Shown here piece by piece: positions 7,496 through 11,058 of a stretch of 11,058 nt of DNA. The notes under the pieces were generated by a model, which made no database searches, was not told where the DNA came from, and saw only the letters and a list, made by a program, of their open reading frames with translations. The stretch's first letter is position 1. Every line of letters starts with the position of its first letter. The stretch covers positions 1 to 11,058 of the forward strand of contig CAYYIP010000032.1 in assembly GCA_964472015.1 (NCBI GenBank), read 5' to 3'. This DNA comes from JAAYTD01 sp964472015. Lineage in GTDB: Bacteria > Bacteroidota > Ignavibacteria > Kapaibacteriales > UBA2268. The position numbers and the translations under genes were made by a program.

Positions 7496-7999
7496 TTATG
7501 GGGTTTGTACGTAATCTAAATCAACTGTATAATCAACTTTTTTTGAACCCGTATAAGAACCAGAATTCCATTCTACTTTTATTGTAAAACTATGAGTAGC
7601 ATTTGGTGCAAGCGTAAGTGGAGTTACTAAAGTAGGATCAACCGTTACTGTTATATCTGGGTCAGTATTTCCAGTTACTGCTACTGTTGTCAAATCAGCA
7701 GACACATTTCCAACATTTTTAACTTCAACAGTATAAAGAACATTAGCTCCAGGCACTAACAAAGTATCTGCAACAAGAGTTAAAATGTTTTTGTTACCAC
7801 TTATTGTTGCAGTTGGTGTTCCAGCTTTTGAACTACTAGTTACAGTTGCTGTAAAAAACTCTATATCAAATGTACCGGTAGATGTTGCTGTTCCTGTTAT
7901 AGATAAGCTCTCTGCAAATAATGCATAACCTACTCCTAACAAACCAACTAATAAAAATAATGCTATAATAAAATAATTTCTTCTTCCATTTCTTTTCAT
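7496..7999 (-). CDS. TasA-like major fibre protein, SipW-type signal peptide (167 aa)
   Basis: The N-terminus is MKRNGRRNYF, then a hydrophobic helix (10-23) and GVGYALFAESLSITGTATST. This fits SipW substrates: TasA has an Ala-x-Phe pattern at the cleavage region and ASGTLDLS soon after, comparable with STGTFDIEF here (40-48). The mature protein of about 140 residues is rich in Thr, Val, Ser and Ala, beta-strand-like, with VEVKNVGNVSADLTTVAV (71-88) resembling the immunoglobulin-like fold of TasA/camelysin or DUF11 proteins. It has no transmembrane anchor and no LPXTG. AGGAGG lies 5 nt before the ATG, a strong site, and a candidate promoter is at 8021-8049. A hairpin after the gene suggests it is expressed above its neighbours, as expected for a main fibre subunit. 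The base composition is less AT-rich than flanking genes, which suits a Thr/Val/Ala-rich protein. TasA homology is likely; direct fibre function is inference. Confidence 0.85.
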   Translation of the reverse strand: MKRNGRRNYFIIALFLLVGLLGVGYALFAESLSITGTATSTGTFDIEFFTATVTSSSKAGTPTATISGNKNILTLVADTLLVPGANVLYTVEVKNVGNVSADLTTVAVTGNTDPDITVTVDPTLVTPLTLAPNATHSFTIKVEWNSGSYTGSKKVDYTVDLDYVQTP

Positions 8000-8020
8000 A
8001 TATACCTCCTATCTTTCTTA

Positions 8021-8049
8021 ATTCTATCAATAAATTTGTTTTTATACAA
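8021..8049 (-). promoter_or_regulatory. Candidate sigma-A promoter for the fibre cluster
   Basis: On the minus strand TTGTAT (8044-8049) and TAGAAT (8021-8026) are separated by exactly 17 nt and lie 21 nt before the fibre gene's ATG. The -10 matches five of six consensus bases, the -35 only the first three. It stands in the 76-nt gap after the photolyase gene, where no terminator is visible, so read-through from upstream is also possible. Confidence 0.45.
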
Positions 8050-8075
8050 CTTTTTAGTATATATTTTACATAATA

Positions 8076-9395
8076 TTACAATTTGAGATTATCAACGATT
8101 TTTTTATATTCATCCATTTTAAACTTTCTATCCAGTCCTTCTTGATTCATATATCTTATCATTCCAAAGATTTGTCTATCTTTCCAAGGCCTATCATGTT
8201 TCCCAAAACACCACGCTATACCTGCATATGAATTTGCATCTCTTCCGTCAAGACTATATTTATTGTTTAAATATACCATTATGCTAAAGGCTTCTTCCGG
8301 ACTGTTTGTCCATTCAATAATTTTTTTTCCCCAATACATTCTCATATAACCATGCATTTTACCTGTAATAACCATTTCTTTTTGAGCAGTATTCCAATAA
8401 TCATCATGAGTCAATCCTTTTTCTAATGTTTTTAAATCATAAATATACTCTCTCTTATCATCTATATGATCTTCTAATGATTTTTTTGCCCAATTAGGAA
8501 TACAGTTATAATTATCATAATTTTTATTAAAATATATAAAGTTTATTGCAAGTTCTCTTCTTACTACTAATTCTTCAATATATTTTTTATTATTTACTTC
8601 TTTATAAATATATAATGGTGATATTTGTCCAAAATGTAAATACGGCGACATATTTGATTGATAATCTAAAGAAGGATCATTATGCAATTCGTCATATTTA
8701 TTTGTTTTACTTTCGACAAAAACAGATAAATGTTTTTTTGCTTGAGAAGTTCCTCCAATAAAATATTTACTTTTAGATACAGAGTTATCTTTAATATATT
8801 TTTCCATATTATCAAAATTAAAATAATCATCAATTTCTATACTGTTTTCTATACTTTCATATACGAAATCTTTTATATATTTACTCAATTGCTTATTAAT
8901 TTTATTTCTAATAGTTGCTGCACTATATTCTTCTTTATTTGAAACTTCTTCTATTGGTACAATAACATTTGTTTCTATTTGAACAAAATTTATATTTATC
9001 TTTCTTGAAACATTATTTCTCCATTCAATTTCTTTTTTTAAATATCCTCTATCAGTAACTAATAATACAGCATCTTTTGAAAGTTCTATGATACCTTCAT
9101 CAGGATTTTTTAATTCAATAATCATTTTAACATTTCTTAAATTTAATGAGCTTTTAACTTCTTTTAAACCTTCAATCATAAAAGAATAATGTCTATAGTT
9201 TGCTTCTGGAAAATCATTTGCTATTCCAAAATAAACAATTAATGGCTTTTCTAATTCGTTTGCTCTTCTAATTGAATACTCTAATGCATGATTATACTCA
9301 GATCTTTGACTTGCTTGCATCCAATAAACAACAAATTTACCATTTGTATTTATACTTTTAGCATTTAAAAATTTAACTCTTTCTTTTTCTATCAA
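8076..9395 (-). CDS. phr: Class II CPD deoxyribodipyrimidine photolyase
   Basis: The 439-residue enzyme uses blue light and FAD to split cyclobutane pyrimidine dimers in DNA. The N-terminal Rossmann part begins FVVYWMQASQRSEYNHALEY (21-40), a class II signature; the helical FAD/DNA domain includes YLHFGQISP (252-260), EELVVRREL (274-282), WNTAQKEM (334-341), GKMHGYMRMYWGK (345-357), LDGRDANSYAGIAWCFGKHD (382-401) and RPWKDR. Length is normal for the family. I place the start at TTG 9393-9395, giving MIEKERVKFLN like other class II enzymes, because GGGAG (9401-9405) lies 5 nt ahead. An in-frame TTG seven codons upstream (9416) lacks a site. The gene begins 27 nt after the deoxyribosyltransferase-like gene and is probably co-transcribed. 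Function is firm; start uncertain by a few codons. Confidence 0.95.
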   Translation of the reverse strand: MIEKERVKFLNAKSINTNGKFVVYWMQASQRSEYNHALEYSIRRANELEKPLIVYFGIANDFPEANYRHYSFMIEGLKEVKSSLNLRNVKMIIELKNPDEGIIELSKDAVLLVTDRGYLKKEIEWRNNVSRKININFVQIETNVIVPIEEVSNKEEYSAATIRNKINKQLSKYIKDFVYESIENSIEIDDYFNFDNMEKYIKDNSVSKSKYFIGGTSQAKKHLSVFVESKTNKYDELHNDPSLDYQSNMSPYLHFGQISPLYIYKEVNNKKYIEELVVRRELAINFIYFNKNYDNYNCIPNWAKKSLEDHIDDKREYIYDLKTLEKGLTHDDYWNTAQKEMVITGKMHGYMRMYWGKKIIEWTNSPEEAFSIMVYLNNKYSLDGRDANSYAGIAWCFGKHDRPWKDRQIFGMIRYMNQEGLDRKFKMDEYKKIVDNLKL

Positions 9396-9400
9396 TCTAA

Positions 9401-9405
9401 CTCCC
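9401..9405 (-). promoter_or_regulatory. GGGAG ribosome binding site deciding the photolyase start
   Basis: GGGAG on the minus strand sits 5 nt before the TTG at 9395. The longer alternative start at 9416 has only AT-rich sequence before it. Confidence 0.5.
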
Positions 9406-9422
9406 AATCCAAGCAATATAAG

Positions 9423-9890
9423 TTATTTAGTATTAATTATTTCAATTGCTCTATCAAGCGTTTCTTCTAATGAATTATAAATAAGTTCTTTCGATTCTTT
9501 TTTAAATAGCCAATCCAAGTATTTAATTTTTTTAGCTTTTTCTGGTCTACCATAAATAACTTTCTTAGGATCTTTTGCTATCCAATAACCAAATTCAACA
9601 TTAGTAGTAAATGCTGGCATATTTTCTAAATCTCTTGGTATCCAAAAAACAATAACTTTAGCATTAATTAAAGCTGTTCTTTCCCATTCGACTTGATCAT
9701 CATAATCTATCCTTCTTACATCTTCGTATTCGGGATAATATACAATTCCGTCAAAGCTTTTACTTTCCAAGTATTTTATTGCTTCTGGTCTCCAAGAACT
9801 AATTTCTTTATTTCTTGGAGTAGGACCCGCTAAAAATATTGAATCTTTATTATTTATTATTACTTCCATATTTGAATAATTAACTATCAT
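9423..9890 (-). CDS. Nucleoside 2-deoxyribosyltransferase-like protein
   Basis: The 155-residue protein fits the nucleoside 2-deoxyribosyltransferase-like group (Nuc_deoxyri_tr2). SIFLAGPTPR (17-26) is the first strand and glycine loop, SWRPEAIKYL (32-41) follows, DDQVEWERTALINAKVIVFW (64-83) holds the core helix and strand, and MPAFTTNVEFGYWIA (91-105) contains Glu99, which aligns with the nucleophilic Glu of classical enzymes that exchange bases on deoxyribonucleosides. Related proteins are often of unknown substrate and could instead be nucleotide hydrolases or sensors. AGGAG lies 8 nt before the ATG at 9890; an internal Met8 is a less likely start. Next comes the photolyase 27 nt away, suggesting a small operon for nucleotide salvage or DNA repair. 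Family is fairly sure; the precise reaction is not. Confidence 0.85.
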   Translation of the reverse strand: MIVNYSNMEVIINNKDSIFLAGPTPRNKEISSWRPEAIKYLESKSFDGIVYYPEYEDVRRIDYDDQVEWERTALINAKVIVFWIPRDLENMPAFTTNVEFGYWIAKDPKKVIYGRPEKAKKIKYLDWLFKKESKELIYNSLEETLDRAIEIINTK

Positions 9891-9909
9891 AATTTACACT
9901 CCTATTAAC

Positions 9910-9918
9910 ATTTTATCA
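9910..9918 (-). promoter_or_regulatory. Candidate extended -10 promoter element
   Basis: TGATAAAAT on the minus strand fits an extended -10 (TGn plus TAAAAT) about 19 nt before the deoxyribosyltransferase-like start. No convincing -35 is seen, so this is weak. The rest of the 9891-10085 gap is AT-rich and holds nothing else I can support. Confidence 0.25.
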
Positions 9919-10085
9919 GATACATAATCTTATTATCTTTTTACTGTTTGTATTTTAACCTATTTATAGACTAATACTTAAATAATTAAAAATTTGTTTT
10001 TGATTTTATCCCGTATATAACCTAAAATAAAATTATTATTAGAGTAATTTTTATTACTTCCTTATATATTATATATTATTTTAAA

Positions 10086-10113
10086 CAAAAAACGAACTCC
10101 TTATTGGAACTCG
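10086..10113 (-). terminator. Intrinsic terminator after the radical SAM region
   Basis: Read on the minus strand, CGAGTTCC and GGAGTTCG flank the loop AATAA. As RNA they pair over 8 bp with two central G-U wobbles, followed by six T. On the plus strand those wobbles become A-C mismatches, so the signal works only in the minus direction. It immediately follows a TAG at 10114-10116. Confidence 0.75.
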
Positions 10114-10194
10114 CTATATTTCTTCAATGGGGATATTCAAATAGGCGCAAAACGTTTTTATTTTACTTCTTTGCACGTTTAGTGTCTTATTATT
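10114..10194 (-). pseudogene. Possible remnant of an HTH (XRE-like) gene C-terminus
   Basis: A 26-codon open stretch ends in TAG directly at the terminator. It has no ATG, is shifted in frame from the radical SAM gene and overlaps its stop by a few bases. The peptide contains LNVQRSKIKTFCAYLNIPIE, which looks like the last helices of Cro/C1-type regulators (Ser, then a helix with Phe-Cys-x-Tyr-Leu, then Ile-Pro-x-Glu-Glu). It is slightly less AT-rich than its surroundings. The frame could be chance; I call it a remnant only tentatively. Confidence 0.22.
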
Positions 10195-11058
10195 TTATAT
10201 CTTTGCTTTGGGGCTGACTATAAATATCAGCATATTGCTTTAAATGATACTCTCTATAATATTCATTATAATCATCTCCCATTTTTCGTTCATATTCTAA
10301 TGCTGCTTCTAAAATTGTTTTATCAGCACAACTAATTCTAAAAATAGGCGATTTATCTTCTGTTTCATATGACATATCATTATTAACAAGATTGCCACTA
10401 ACATCAAACAATATATTACCTAGTATTCTTAAGTCCGTTGGGGTTTGATAAATCAAATGAAATATATCAAAAGTATTTGGACTACCCATAATATCAAATT
10501 CGTAATTTGTTGGATATTTCCATTCATTTACAGCTTTTAAAATATTAGGAGTCAAATATTTTGCTCTTCCAATATTTCTAATTCCATGAGTATCAACTAT
10601 AAAGCTCTGGTTTTCATTTGTATAACCAAGTACAGAAAAAGTTTTCATATTTTCATTAAACTTCTGAGTTAATCCTTTTCTCTCTTGTTCTATTTCATGA
10701 AATTTATCATGACTAAATCTAATATCTAAAGTTGATATTCTTTCAATTTCATGAATAATATCAATTTGTCTTTGAGATAAAACTGTAGCATTAGTCGTAA
10801 TAGAAAAATAATGCGTTTTTATCCCTTTTTTATTAATTATTGAAAGTATTTTTTCTAATTTTTCTGGAACAAGAAAAGGTTCTCCACCAGTTAAAAATAA
10901 AGTTCCTATTTCTGTAACACCATTAAAAATATTATCTAATATACTATCTTGAATATCTTTGCTTTCACGATCTCCCCTAAGGCAATGTGCACATTCTAAA
11001 TTACACCTTCTAGTAACTTCTATACCCAAATAATCTACTTTAAAACTTTCAAATGTTT
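10190..11058 (-). CDS. Radical SAM enzyme (5' end cut by window edge)
   Basis: The frame stays open from the stop at 10190-10192 to the window edge, so the gene continues upstream; the TTG at 11027-11029 need not be its start. In the visible 289 residues, VTRRCNLECAHC gives CxxxCxxC (C18, C22, C25 of the visible part), which binds the SAM-cleaving 4Fe-4S cluster, and LFLTGGEPF (53-61) holds the GGEP motif for SAM binding. SITTNATVLS and LDIRFSHDKFHE fit later strands of the partial barrel. Only one more Cys is seen near the C-terminus (ISCADKT), so a SPASM or twitch domain with extra clusters is absent. The tail is acidic and Tyr-rich (YNEYYREYHLKQYADIY). The substrate is unknown: peptide modification, activation or cofactor roles are all possible. 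No partner gene is in the window. Confidence 0.9.
   Translation of the reverse strand, partial: TFESFKVDYLGIEVTRRCNLECAHCLRGDRESKDIQDSILDNIFNGVTEIGTLFLTGGEPFLVPEKLEKILSIINKKGIKTHYFSITTNATVLSQRQIDIIHEIERISTLDIRFSHDKFHEIEQERKGLTQKFNENMKTFSVLGYTNENQSFIVDTHGIRNIGRAKYLTPNILKAVNEWKYPTNYEFDIMGSPNTFDIFHLIYQTPTDLRILGNILFDVSGNLVNNDMSYETEDKSPIFRISCADKTILEAALEYERKMGDDYNEYYREYHLKQYADIYSQPQSKDIK

Noticed and set aside
9396..9416. Longer photolyase from TTG at 9416
   Set aside because: No ribosome binding site; the shorter start has GGGAG and gives a family-like N-terminus.
10094..10112. Direct repeat GAACTC, 13 nt apart, as a regulator site or insertion duplication
   Set aside because: It is explained by the terminator arms, whose RNA pairs through G-U wobbles.
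10086..10189. Another frame here reads LFEYPH then a stop and RN, recalling IS256-type transposases
   Set aside because: The match is short, has a stop and wrong spacing, and no other transposase or inverted end is seen.
1..11058. CRISPR array, tRNA or rRNA genes, riboswitches
   Set aside because: No regularly spaced repeats, no cloverleaf or rRNA-like GC-rich stretch, and no leader long or structured enough for a riboswitch were found by eye.

Overview
The window is very AT-rich, and every convincing gene lies on the minus strand, so the locus reads from high to low coordinates. AGGAGG-type ribosome binding sites, tight gene packing, TTG starts and the protein families suggest a low-GC Gram-positive bacterium: a Bacillota or Mollicutes-like member, probably an uncultured gut or host-associated lineage. 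That placement is inference from composition and gene content only. There are no rRNA or tRNA genes, CRISPR arrays or intact insertion sequences.

Region A (about 10086-11058) is the 3' part of a radical SAM gene cut by the window edge. It is followed by a short HTH-like open fragment and a minus-strand intrinsic terminator. Region B (8076-9890) is a two-gene unit: a nucleoside 2-deoxyribosyltransferase-like enzyme and a class II CPD photolyase. It fits DNA repair or nucleotide metabolism.

Region C (1-7999) is one long, tightly coupled gene cluster and the most interesting part. It begins with two small secreted proteins carrying SipW/TasA-type signal peptides (7496-7999 and 6887-7447), separated by a hairpin terminator that probably makes the first the more abundant product. 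Next come a SipW-like signal peptidase fused to a large N-terminal multi-pass membrane domain (5697-6878), a DUF5305-like two-TM protein (4645-5697), an S26 signal-peptidase homologue that has lost both catalytic residues (4082-4582), and a third surface/pseudopilin-like protein (3162-4076). The cluster ends with an unrecognised soluble protein (2178-3152), a membrane-anchored McrB-like AAA+ NTPase (642-2165), and a DUF2357/McrC-N-like protein that runs off the window (1-629).

The likely logic of region C is a SipW-dependent surface fibre: fibre subunits, their dedicated peptidase, an inactive peptidase paralogue and a DUF5305 protein as membrane accessory factors. This is joined to a membrane-tethered McrB/DUF2357 NTPase pair, a type normally seen in McrBC-like restriction systems. 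Whether the NTPase drives fibre assembly or is a separate defence-type cargo cannot be settled from the sequence, but stop codons overlapping or lying just before the next ribosome binding site argue that the genes are translated together.
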